Source: Ancylostoma caninum (lineage: Eukaryota; Nematoda; Chromadorea; Rhabditida; Ancylostomatidae). Taken from it: 64,000 nt of DNA. The DNA lies in NCBI GenBank assembly GCA_037903475.1, contig JBAJFG010000620.1:682001-746000 (forward strand), written 5' to 3'. The first letter of the stretch is position 1, and each line of letters begins with the position of its first letter. The notes beneath the pieces were generated by a model. It ran no database searches and was not told where the DNA came from. It saw nothing but the letters and a program-made list of their open reading frames with translations. Of the stretch, positions 25,945 through 37,060 are shown piece by piece. The position numbers were made by a program, and so were the translations under genes.

Positions 25945-27133
25945 TTAGGTTGTTGGAAAAGTTTCCCCCCATTTTTTATTTTTCATTTGAATTTATTTTT
26001 CTTTTTTAATGCAATAAATAATCAACAATTATATGCACCATCATATTCGACAGCATATTGCCATCTATCAGGTAATTTCCGGACCCCGGTTGTATACAAA
26101 TCTTGGTCTTTGAACCATAAGACTCACTTTTTGAGTTGGTCCATTTTGTCGAATCTTTTCCTTTGCATTTGATTGAACAGCGACAGGAACAGATGGCAAT
26201 CTGTTGGCATGAATACAATGGGTGGGGCAGGACATGCCGCCCTGGCTCCGAAGCTTCTGCTGCGTCCCCTCCCAACGTATGGCTTGGCGTTATCGTGGAG
26301 AAATAAACCTTGTCCTGCTTTCCACGTAGAGCTGCAGCGACGTGACCCAACTGTCTGCAGGAGAGGTCAGCTGTGACAGTGGAATTCGGTGGTAGGATTC
26401 CCAATGAATAATCCCCTTGTAATTCCACCAAACGCTAAGCATTGCCTTTTGGGAATGGAGCTCGGTTTTTGGTGTTGGAATTCCAGGATCTCCACGTTTG
26501 AGCCACTGGCGCTTCCGCCTGTCCTGTCGTTCACGTAGGCCACCCACCTCTCGTCACCGGTGACCAGGTTGTCAAGCCAGGAGGAAGTTCGTCGAAATGT
26601 TAAAAAGTTGATGCACGCAGCCTCCACATGTGAAGTTGATGCCAACTCAGATCATGGGATATCCATACGCCAAACTTCCATGTCTTTCCGAAGCGATGCA
26701 GATGGGCAGCTTTAGTGTCGTGATGGCACTGGGGTTCCTCTGCCAGCCCACGGGTGTCACGCCGCGGATCTCTCCAACCAGCTCCAGAAGGCGCTCGTCA
26801 TCCACTTCGGTCGGCCTACCAGACCTTCGTTTGTCACCGAAGTCGAAGTCGCCGTTTTTGAACTTGCGGAACCAAACTTTTGCTGTATCGTAAGAGACAG
26901 TCGAAGCGCCCATTGCATCAAATACATTCTTCTTTGCATCGCTTGCGTTACTATGTTTTCTGGATTCGTAAAGCAGAAGCGGTCGAACTTGCTTGGAGTC
27001 AAGGACAATTTTTTCAGCCATAACCGTAACGAAATGCGAAGGCAAATTAGATGTAAGTAGACTTTCATATCAATCTTAAGATAAGATACAAGATACTAAA
27101 CTAAGTGGCGGGAAGTTTTTTCCAACAACCTAA
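25945..27133 (-). mobile_element. Mariner transposon, frameshifted
   Basis: Terminal repeats beginning TTAGGTTGTTGGAAAA occur at both ends, flanked by TA (25943-25944, 27134-27135). On the minus strand the transposase starts near 27021 (MAEKIVLDSKQVRPLLLYES), with a helix-turn-helix region, KVWFRKFKNGD and RRSGRPTEVDD. After a frame change comes LVTGDERWVAYV with the first catalytic Asp. The second Asp motif is no longer readable, and the C-terminal third lies in yet another frame. Length 1189 bp is slightly short for a mariner. It is inactive. Confidence 0.9.
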
Positions 27134-28229
27134 TAAAAAAACGCTCTCTCATCTTTCCCAATGTTGCGACTTTTATGTTTGAGTAAGTCACTAGTATCTC
27201 TCGGGATTTGTTTTCTGTGAATTCTTTTACACACAATACACACCATTAGCTCCCATCTTATTTACGACTTTTACACACAATACACACCATTAGCTCCCAT
27301 CTTATTAATGACTGCCCAACCAGTAGTTTTGCATGTATATGAGCTAAGTAGGCGTCTGGCTATGTAGGTTTGCCATAATACCGCCACCAGTGAACTGATG
27401 AGTTGCAGCTGATCAACGAGTGTGAAGAGGGGTAGAGGATTCCCACGGGGCTCTTTGCGCCTTGAATTCATCAAAGAATGCAATACAAATGCTCTTCCGA
27501 AGGCAATTACGGACATCTATTATAGTTCTCAACATCATTCCAGGCCAATGACGGCGCGTGCTTAAAGTGGTCCTTCTTAGCACTCTCAGCATGCAGCTAA
27601 GTTGAAAGACAATTTAGTTACTCAGTCGAAGAGTATCAGGTCTTGTAGGCGTTTCATGAGAGTTTTGTGATTATCACAAAAGTGTGAAGGACTTCTAATT
27701 CAATTCACACCAACTTGCTGAAGAACCGCAATGCTTAATCAATGCAGAAGATTCGCAGTTGAAAGTCGGCAGGCAACCTGAACCGGAACCAGGGTCAAGT
27801 GTGATGATGATAAAAAGTCGACCCCCTACGACCCCCTCCTCCCTTTTACCTGCCCATGATTTCGCACACAATCTCCCAAATGAGATGAAAAATGAGAAGT
27901 AGGAGTAGCCACCGCGTACACCGTCAGGTTTTGAATCCCCTCTCTGTTCAGAATTTTCGTTAAAAGTTGTACTGTGTAGATAAATTATCGGCAGGAGGTT
28001 GCATGGTGGGTGGATAAAGGGAGGGGGCTCGTAGAGGTGGGAGGGTGGTAATTGTGGTGGAGAATTCGGTGAACTACTTTTAGTCCTACTATAGCCATGG
28101 CTTCGAGCAAGGCTTAATATCGGACGGTTATTTTTGTGCATGTGTACTGCCAATCCTGGTCATCCCCGAAAGCCGAAAAAAGTCTTGCTATGGATTCTGT
28201 ACAGCTGTGCTTTACCTCCAAATTTCAGC
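27134..28229. other. Intergenic, tandem duplication, no gene
   Basis: A unit of about 46 bp containing TTACACACAATACACACC is duplicated at 27226-27308. A 152-codon minus-strand open frame at 27695-28153 is proline-rich, low-complexity and has no recognisable domain, so it is not called. Confidence 0.5.
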
Positions 28230-29500
28230 TCCCAGGCATCAATAGGAACAATTCAGCACGGGAATTACAGAGGTGACGTTTAGTCTGTAAGAATGACCTT
28301 TTTTACTTGTTTTTATCGACTAGATCGAAGCAGGAAGGATGACAACTGCGGAAAAGGGAACCACACCCCAGGTTCGTTAGGAGAGATTCAGCAAGGAAAT
28401 TACGGAGATGTGGATCCGTCGATAAAAATGGCCTTTTTTACATGTTTTTATCGACGGAGTTGAATCGCGGTGAAGGCAGCTGCGGAAAAAGGAGCTGTAC
28501 AGCCTGAAGGCGCAAACTGCAGGCACTCGTGAGCTCTCAAGCGTTCCGAGCGGAGATGAGAGTTCGAGAAATGCTCTACAAGCTGGTGGATAATTCGACC
28601 TTCACAATTGTATCCGGAGAGCAGATTGAATGTGACCCTAACCAAGGCGGACAAAACATTACGGGGAAATTAGCCAACTATGTCCCGACTGTTTGGAGAG
28701 CATGTAAATCCTAGCTAGGAAATTAACGCTAATGCAAAAGCAAACTAAAACGTTTGACTTCAGCATCGTTTTTCAATATGAACATGGTGTTTCGATTTTT
28801 TGTACACGGTAGCGCAGGGTGGCTGCGGTCGAGCGGTGGCGGGAAACGACATACAGTATGTCCGAAACGATAAGTCCGCCCACGCACGCGGGGATCGAGA
28901 GGAGGCGCGGCTGGGACGTATGCTGCTAGCTGCCAAGTCGAACACGTCACAGCCAAATCATTGATCAATACCATAAAGATAACGATGAAATGTGATACGC
29001 AGATTAGAGATGATGACATGGAGTGCTGGCAAGCGTGGCCGCCTCTTGATCTCCGCGTGCGTGGGCTGACTTTTTCCTGTCATTTGATACTGAATTTGGT
29101 CCTCATCCTTTTTTTTTGCCTCGATAATAACTGCACGTCTAGGTCCTCATCCTTTCTTTTTTTGCTCCGATAATAACTGCACGTCTAGTGAATTTTATCT
29201 TTTACGTGTGTAGTCTGTGTTCGCGAGAATTCTAAAGCCCAGTGTTTGTTATCTCGTCCTTTCTAAGCACAGCGTCGTTTCCTTCTGAATCTCTTTGCCG
29301 AACTGGACACTCGAAGAAGAATGATAAATGGGAGAAAAGGAATGGATGGATTTTGCGTGAGGTGAGCGAAGCATGCTATCCCGACACTTGCAAGTCTGTA
29401 GATATTGATCCACAAACGCCTACACCTCTTGAAAGATTGACTGCTCACAGAGCGTCTTGCTTAGAAGAAGGCTCATGCTATGATCATCTGCTCTAAGTCC
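28230..29500. repeat. Decayed dispersed repeat (probable old mariner), paralogue of flanks at 56.0 and 59.1 kb
   Basis: 28530-28700 aligns with 56080-56150 joined to 59036-59110. 29320-29440 aligns with 59130-59290, where a mariner-like catalytic segment (KKWVVYDN) is readable. At 28240-28510 a unit with TTTTTATCGAC is imperfectly duplicated. 28870-29080 is bordered by inverted CCCACGCACGCGG segments, a possible MITE. At 29105-29190 a roughly 48-bp unit is tandemly duplicated. Confidence 0.5.
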
Positions 29501-30324
29501 TTGAAAGGATTGTTACCTTTACATGGATTCGCTGTAACAGAAATTTCTTTGTCAGTTGAACATCACTACGCTGATTATTACATTTCAAACGACAATACTT
29601 GAAAATTACCGTGTACTCCTGTGGAGATTGCAACCTGCTACTATGCCTTTACATTCAAAACTTTGAGTGAACACACTACACACACTACTTGAAAACCTGT
29701 TGCTCTCTCCAGGTGAGCCTGTTAGTTGTTAGGCTTTTGGTTGAAACGCTTTTTGCAACATTGCGAAGATGCGGATATTTTGGGGTGAGTCATGGCATTT
29801 TGGAAAATTAGGTGCTAGTACACAAAAACATTTGCATACATCTAACAGAAACGCGGACGTTTGCACAAAGAGCTAATTTAATTGTGAAGAACAGGAGCAT
29901 CACTCGATATTCATCAATCGCTACCCCCTAGATTCAACCTCAAAGGCTTTGGGGTTGGGTGTTGCTTCGATAGGGGGATTTGCATTTGAGTCTTAGTGCA
30001 GCTAACCTGCATTTTTGAGATGAGTACACCTACACAAGCAATGACATAATTACTTTATGTAGTCCAAATTCACTCGATATTCATCAATCGATCCGAATCA
30101 CCGAAACAAGTACAGAAAAGAAAGACTACAATGGGTACAATACCATATGTAAAACCCTAACAACTGTAACCTAATAAGATTGCAAAAACCTCCCAATATA
30201 TTAATTCAGCATGATACGAAGGGGATATGGCAAGGTGCCACACAGATCATGTTGAGGCTATCATAGAGCGGGTAGAGCGGGTTAAAGTGCACTTGTGAGT
30301 AGTACCAACCTCACGGCTTCGGCC
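29501..30324. other. Downstream flank of receptor B, nothing recognised
   Basis: The 20-mer CACTCGATATTCATCAATCG occurs twice (about 29893 and 30070). No gene or element ends were recognised. Confidence 0.4.
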
Positions 30325-33300
30325 TCATATATGGGAAGACGGTTTCACACGCAACATTGAGGCCTGCTGTTAACAAAAATATACATTTTTCTAAAACATC
30401 ATCTCTTACAGATAGAAACTCACTTTCTTTCTGGAGAAAACTCTAAAGATCCAGAAGCTGGCGAGTTTTTCACGCATCAGCCTAAATCAAGATCACTTGA
30501 CATTGATTGGCGGGGCAAATTGAATCTTAAAGACAATGCTTACTCTCCGAATACTTTAGTACAAAATACTTTATTTCCGAATTTATCGGAAATGAAGTAT
30601 TTTCATTTCTCGTCATTACGCACTCTTTTGTGAATCTTTAGCATTCCTTTTCTGCAGGGTTTTAAACATCAAATTTTCTTCTCCTTGTTGTGCCACAAAT
30701 GTACTTATTTCAATACGCAGATGGCTGATTTTCGTCGATATTTGTTTTTTGGATCCTTTTTGGGGTCGCTCCAGAAATGTGCCTTTAATTTCGGACCGGA
30801 AGCTGTAGTGTTAACAAACCTGTTTGTTCCAAGACAACTTAATGGATAGACAGCAGTATTGAGAACCCACATGTATGTACCCAATGCGAAAACCTGAGGC
30901 ACATTTCCTCCATTTATCCTCCTGTAATTTAGAAATGTACATGTTATTCAAAAGCTTTGGTCACATAGTTTGACCGCTTTCAGTCGCTGTCCTAAAAACA
31001 TACCACATGTTATGATAAGTGATGTTGAGTATGGTAGCGTAGACAGTCACGAAGAACGTTTGGTACATAATTAGCCGCTCTCGATGAGAACTGACGCCGT
31101 TCACATTTCCCTGAAAGGCTATCGGTTGTTGTTGCTAAGGTATCAGCTGGCAATGAGCGTGGTCGAAAAAAATGGGGTAGACGTGTTACAATCTGCCTCA
31201 GAAAAAGTGACAGATGATGCGCCCGAGAAAAGTGGAGGAACTCAAACTAATGACGGAAAGAACAAACTCCATGTGAGGGTGTCGAGCATGTCTCTCCATG
31301 CTTTCCGCGCGTGCGTCATTAGACGACTTTTTCGACATGGACTTAACGAATTGGAAGACGGATTCACCAATTTCCACAGAACAATGAAGATAACGACGTA
31401 AAAGACGCAGGTTATCCCGATCATAGCTTGTTGTACGTATTGTTCAATGTAGAGAATGAAGTGAGCTAGTGGCAACTCCAAGTCGTACTCCCACGTGTAC
31501 GAGCTGAGGCTGAAGACACACATAGATAGTGGAGAGAACATCAGTCCAAAATACGGCAGAAATACAACAGGAACGATAATCAGCCAATACTGCAATGAAA
31601 GTCATCAATCAAGTCGAAGAAACCATTTTGGAAATATTAAAACGTCGAAGTTGTGATCAAAAGATGACATGCACAAAACGTTGATTTGGAATGTTCTCCT
31701 CTTTCCTTCAGAATACCCCTTCATTTCAGTGAACCTGAGCATATAATTTGCTTGCTCTCTCCTTATACGTAAAAGGGTTGCATCTAAAAATTACCTTCCC
31801 TCTACTTGAGAAGAATAGCATTGTTGCATGTTCTGGATAAACAATTTGCATGAATCGCACAAATGCTAACAGCAGTCCCGTTAAAATATAGCAGAAGTAT
31901 GCCGGTACTAGAATTGAGCCAAGGATCTGAAAAACAAGCATGAAAAGTGGTACAACAAATTTGAGAAGGAAAAAAAACTTACGTTGCCAAGTGCAAGTGA
32001 CCAAAAGTTAGGAAAGATTACACCAAATCCTGCAACGCAGTGCACACTGGCTTCTAGGAGGTCACAGACACCGAGCAAGATGATGAAGCGATATACTATC
32101 AACTGGTTCATTTCATTATCTGATAGGATCACCTGAAGATGAAAACGATTGAGAAAAAGAACGCGTTTCTCCATTTGAATTGAATTTCACGAAATTTGCG
32201 TGAAAGTGAAAACCCGATGTCTCCAATTTGATGTTGTATTTGCACTTTGTATGTCTCCATAAAACAACAAATTTGAGAAGGAAACAAAACCTACGTTGCC
32301 AAGTGCAAGTGACCAAAAGTTAGGAAAGATTACACAAAATCCCGCAACGAATTGTATTTCACGAAATTTGCGTGAAAGTGAAAACCCGATGTCTCCAATT
32401 TGATGTTGTATTTGCACTTTGTATATCTCCATAAAAAATATCAGGGTCACCGATTTTAACGAATTAGTTTGAAAATGATATTTTGCAGTTTGAAGTCGTT
32501 CGACATTGCATAGCTTGAGAATGTTCGGCTCCTTGACCAGCACAATGTCTCTAGATCTCGAACATTTTTGTCGACTCGAGAACACATAGCCATAATTTCT
32601 CTTCAACAATGCAGGAAGAAATTGATCTCTTTGCTCAACTTCTTGTTTTGTTGTTAGATATGGAACGGAACAGCAAGTGAACCATCATAACCTGCTTTTC
32701 TCTCCTCTTTCCTTCTTTCGCTTTTTTTCTAATCCTCATTTCTTTTTCCCTCGAGAATAGATCAAGCTGTTTTGAAGGTGTCAAGCTATAATAGCGAACA
32801 TAGAAAAGTACTGTGGAATAATGACTGTGCGAGGTCACATCCGCATGAAAAGTGCAGTTTGAATAGAAACGCGGCTGTTTTGTGCAAATGATACATTCTA
32901 CTGCCACTGGTGTTGCACTGCACTTCCAGGACAGTCGCTCCATTATGCAGATGCAATATGTTTTCATGCCTGGTGTTACAAAAGCAAGAGTGCTGCCTCA
33001 TTAGCAGATAAAAGAACTTGTACATAGGTACATAAGGCGGCGAAATTCAACGAAGAACTTGTACATAGGTACACAGAGCGGCGAAATCAACGAACTTCAA
33101 TAAAGCAAAAGGATCAGAATGAGTGAAATATTATCAAAAACAATGTTGTAAACTGTATAGAGTTTATGAATTTCAATACTTCCGGTTTCTGGGCTAAGAA
33201 CTAGATCGGTTGCGCGACTTCCTTGATGCCCAGGATCTTCACCCCCTCATAGGTAATTCCTACGGAAGTTTCGAAATTTGCGAAATTCTGGACACAATGA

Positions 33301-34060
33301 ATAATGGATAGCTACTAGAACAATAATGAATTATGATTGGAGTCACAACAGCCAGACAAGCTGAGTAAAAGCGGACATACGATCATAGCTTTACTTGCAG
33401 TACATTACCACCGCTTTCAATATGTATGGTCACTAATTACTTAGGGGTAGGAAGAGAGTCAAATAAGAAATTGGGAACAAAAAGACACAAGTAAAACCAC
33501 GACAGTATCATCCTACTCCGATCGTGCCTCACTTGTCACAGCAACAAAAAAATTGTTGACAAGAATTTTTACTTGCTACAAAGAAGTGGATTATCCATGA
33601 CTGTCGCCTTCACCCTGCTTATTAGATGAAAAAAAAAGCACTGTAACATCACCCATTTTGCTGAGCCTCCATCCGTACTTCTCTTCCCCGGGTTCACGCT
33701 GTTGTCACAAAAATGGTTGAAATTGAATTCATTATATCTATACCTGGCAGAGGTTTCACAATTTCGAGCACAAAAAAGCAATCAGAGCCTCTTAGTCAAT
33801 CCAATATTTTAAAAAATTCCAATCGTAATTTATCAACAGATTATAATTGAAAGAATAGATTTCATTAACCTCAAAACATTACCTGCAAGCAAACGTGCTG
33901 TTCTATAGTTACAAGAAATATAAAAAAAATGTAAAATATAATAAAATATACAAAATTTCAAAAACTTGGCTACCTTTAGGATGAGGCAATACAGCAGGAT
34001 GACGGAACATGACGTGATCACAATCAAGATACCGTAGGCGTCGTTGAATGTAAGGCTGTC
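30325..34060 (-). CDS. srt-like 7TM chemoreceptor copy B
   Basis: Exons on the minus strand: 33974-34060, 31983-32132, 31795-31926, 31368-31589, 31004-31110, 30820-30921, 30424-30481, 30325-30366 (TGA). All junctions hold phase, giving 299 residues from exon 1. Predicted segments: TM1 about 8-27, TM2 43-68 (FIILLGVCDLLEASVHC), TM3 83-108, TM4 124-141, TM5 174-197, TM6 210-232, TM7 242-264 (TYMWVLNTAVYPLSCL), then an Arg/Lys-rich tail. The reading frame runs on upstream of exon 1 to an ATG at 34100-34102, so exon 1 may start there (about 14 more residues) or an upstream exon is missing. No stops or poor splice sites were seen, so this is the best candidate for a working copy. A role in chemosensation is inferred from nematode serpentine families. 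Intron 1 contains a duplicated fragment of exon 2. Confidence 0.8.
32170..32435 (-). repeat. Partial duplication of receptor B exon 2 plus tandem copy of intron sequence
   Basis: 32265-32343 copies the 3' end of exon 2 with its donor and the adjoining intron (original 31960-32035). The block with TTGATGTTGTATTTGCAC is present on both sides (about 32172-32262 and 32345-32432). The fragment lacks an acceptor and is not read as an exon. Confidence 0.75.
33020..33095. repeat. 37-bp tandem duplication
   Basis: A unit with GAACTTGTACATAGGTAC is repeated twice in intron 1 of receptor B. A diverged copy of the short family seen inside Tc3 lies just after it at about 33180-33270. Confidence 0.6.
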
Positions 34061-34403
34061 CTGAACGAAAATGAAATTCTCAGCTAAATTTGTGGGTTGC
34101 ATGACATTACTGAGTTCAAAGCCCTCATTCCTACAATAAGCTGTCAAGGTTTTTGTCGACGACAGCTTTTCCAGTACCAATCAGACGGATGATCCTCTCT
34201 TCAGTAAATAATGTTTAAGCGTCTCTCTGCTTTTTTTCTGTACTAGGTTCAACTAACTATATTTAATCAGCTTGTGTTCTCGCCTATTTAATGTAGCGCA
34301 CCTTCAATCGCGGGAAACAAATAAATAAATTTTATGAGCCAATTCCGCTTAAAGGCAGCACCCACTGAAATTTCTGTGATGGATGTTTCGCGGTACACAC
34401 ATA

Positions 34404-34932
34404 CAGGGGGGGCCATAAGTTATTGTACAACGTTTGCTCATTTATTTCTCCACCAGCAACACATGGATTATCCTGCTCTTTTCGCTGCCGAATAGAGCAG
34501 GGATCAAAGTATCTTACAGTTAAAACCCGGTTTCCCGTGATTTTTGCTTTGGAGCAGTTGGACTTAGAACAGGTTTTTGAAAAAAGCGGGTTGATGTGGA
34601 AATTTTTTACGAAAAATCCACCAAATCTCTAAAGTGGGGTGTACTGCTTAGATGCATCTTAAAGAGCAAAGAATAAAAATATCAAACTGTTTTTGTGGCT
34701 GTTTTGCTCGGAAATTGCGGGCAGAGTTAGTGCATTTTGCGGCACCGAAAGTCTGCAATGAATGTTTCCGATAAACTTTTTTCGTTATCTTGGAAGTATC
34801 CAGGAGGTTTTTGTGATCAAAAGATAGAGCAAATCCAGCTCTATTAAACAGTGCCTAGTGCGGCAAAAAATATTTTACTACTGCGGAGAAATGGGCCAGC
34901 AAACGTTGTACAATAACTTATGGCCCCCCCTG
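34404..34932. mobile_element. 529-bp MITE with about 38-bp TIRs and TA duplication
   Basis: CAGGGGGGGCCATAAG and CTTATGGCCCCCCCTG form the ends of long inverted repeats, flanked by TA. No transposase is present. It is nested in the TTAA-type element. Confidence 0.85.
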
Positions 34933-34939
34933 TACATAC

Positions 34940-35006
34940 ACAAACAAACAAACAAACAAACAAACAAACAAACAAACAAACAAACAAACAAACACACACA
35001 CACACA
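34940..35006. repeat. (CAAA)n and (CA)n microsatellite
   Basis: More than a dozen CAAA units are followed by a short CA run, directly beside the right end of the 529-bp MITE. Confidence 0.95.
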
Positions 35007-35180
35007 TGGCCGATGGCATTGGCTGGAGCGAAGAAGCCTTTTTGTCCATATCGGTAGCTCTGTGACGATGAGTTAGGTTTCTATTCGTTGCGTTCAATTT
35101 ACTGTTGTGGTTGTGCAACGGCCGGCTACACGGTAAGCGACTTCCTTCAGAAGTGAGAATTTCCGTGGGTGCTGCCTTCG

Positions 35181-36799
35181 AAGGCCATGGTTATAGTGTG
35201 TGACGATGACGTGTTGTGATCAACTATAATACTATTCATCAGTCGCTACTGGAGTTCTTTTCATATCCAGCTTAAGATTATAATGAATACTATAACATGC
35301 ATGTCTGCGGTGACATCAAGACGCAGGTGCCATGCTGTTGTTGGTGATACACTCTGCCACATCAACACCGGCAGCGTAATCCTCTAAAACGATAAACACA
35401 ACCTATGCCTTCCTTCTTCCTATCTTCGCACTTCCAAGAGCTTCTTCACCTACCGCGCAACAAAATTTCATTTTCCCATGTATAATTGTTTCGCAGGTTT
35501 GGTGCCTCAGTTTCTGCCCTCGAAATTTTTTTATTATACAAATATAACGGAAATATAAAAAAGTAGTGCAATATATAAATAAATAAGCGAGTAATAATTA
35601 CAAAACGCATGAGGTCCAGCCATTCAGAGCAAGAGGTCGTCTCTCGCTGTCTCTTGCTCTGAATGGCATGCACTTCCTGGAGTGACCTCCAACAATTTTC
35701 CCTTATCTGTCGAGGTGCTCTCAGTGATCAATTACATGGCGTAATTCCGGCTGGCACATTTTTTCGCACATTTCAAATGAGCCATCCGAGGTACACTGTA
35801 TCAATGATGGCCTATAGAACAGTTTGAAAGTGGGCATGTTAAAACAATGGAACGATTTGAGACTGGTGACCTAATTCAAAAAAAAAAACTAAAATTTCCG
35901 AAATTTCTCAGATATGAACATCCTCCAGCGGGATATACTCCGCTTGCAATATTTGGCGGCCTAAGGCAAGTGGTAATGATTCACAGAGGACATCGAGGAG
36001 AAAAGGAAAATGGAATCGAGATCAACGTCGCGAACTGCATATGACGCCCTATATGTCGTAAAGAAAAGCTGGGCCATCCGTTCCTTGTAAGCCATACGCT
36101 GGAAATGTGAAGGGAACTTCTCTGAAGTTCTGGGCAAGGAGAAATCAACGAATTTAGGCGTTATTCCCACTTTCAATTTCGTGACTATGAAACTCTGAGA
36201 GCTAGAGGGTGAAAATATCAAGCAATTGAACTTTAGCGTTAAGCCAAAACAACTACTCATAGGTGGTGAAGTAGTCTGATGACGTGTACACTCAGCCAGT
36301 TTTCTTACGCGAACAAACATATTCTCTGAAGGGTGTTGCTTCTCATTGTTGATGAGCGAAAAGTAGAAAATTCCACTTCTTTTCCAATCACTTTGATGGT
36401 TGAGCGTTGGTTAACGACAACGAAAAGTGGCGTATTAGGCTGGATATGGACTTCTTGTAGTAAGTTACTCCTTCTGGAACCACTCAAAAGAACACGGAAT
36501 ACCACTCTGTTTGCTCGGGTGAGTGTCTGCGCCAGGCTGTTCAGCTTCTTTGACCAGCACAGACCAAAGTTTAGCTCGCCAATTAGGAAAATAATCGTCT
36601 AGAAATTTTTGATCAGAGTGAAAGGCATATAAAAATACTATAAAAGGACATTTCTTCGTGGTCAAAAAAACATAATTCCAGAAATACGTTTTCACAAAAC
36701 ATGCTTACATCTGAAGTACCTACGTATGTAACAGAAAAAATCAAACTACCACTTTTCTGGCTTCTTCACAGGTGCCAATGAGAAGCTAGAAATATGCGA
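35181..36799. other. Intergenic, one hairpin, no gene
   Basis: 35619-35635 and 35651-35667 form a perfect 17-bp inverted pair with a 15-nt loop. Open frames at 35961-36320 and 36305-36505 (minus) show no recognisable domain and were not called. Confidence 0.4.
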
Positions 36800-37060
36800 A
36801 ATAACTTACCATGAATGCGACTAGTTGAATGGTAGCAAGATATTGTTTTGTGTAACTAATAATCCCCTACCTTATTATCCCCTTTACCGCAAGTAACGCC
36901 CACAATAGAACGTGCTAGCAATTATTTTCATGTGTTTTTCACTGTTGAAGGTCGAAAAACATATGGTTATTCATACATCTACGTAAGAAAGAACCAGAAG
37001 AAAATTCATGGAGGGTGGGTAGCAATTAAATAAAAACCATGGATGTTGGATATAACATCT
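36800..37060. repeat. Segment duplicated at about 54960-55230
   Basis: Both segments contain AAGTAACGCCCACAAT and the same order of flanking words, with a shared minus-strand GTAAGT-like donor at the edge. No frame is open through both copies, so it is described as a duplicated non-coding or decayed block. Confidence 0.55.

Larger units (their letters stand above)
34351..35180. mobile_element. Second copy of the TTAA MITE family, interrupted by another MITE
   Basis: AAAGGCAGCACCCACTGAAA at the left and GTGGGTGCTGCCTT at the right match the ends at 9657-10108. TTAA is present at the left, while the right site reads TTCGAA. The right-hand 150 bp aligns with the first copy. The interior carries the MITE 34404-34932 and microsatellites. 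Confidence 0.7.

Noticed and set aside
27695..28153. 152-codon minus-strand open frame
   Set aside because: Low-complexity Pro/Ser-rich reading through a C/T-rich tract, without domain or exon signals.
30705..30820. Read-through tail after TM7 of receptor B as the natural C-terminus
   Set aside because: The downstream exons at 30424-30481 and 30325-30366 are conserved in phase and sequence with copy C and recognisably with A, whereas the read-through tails differ among the copies.
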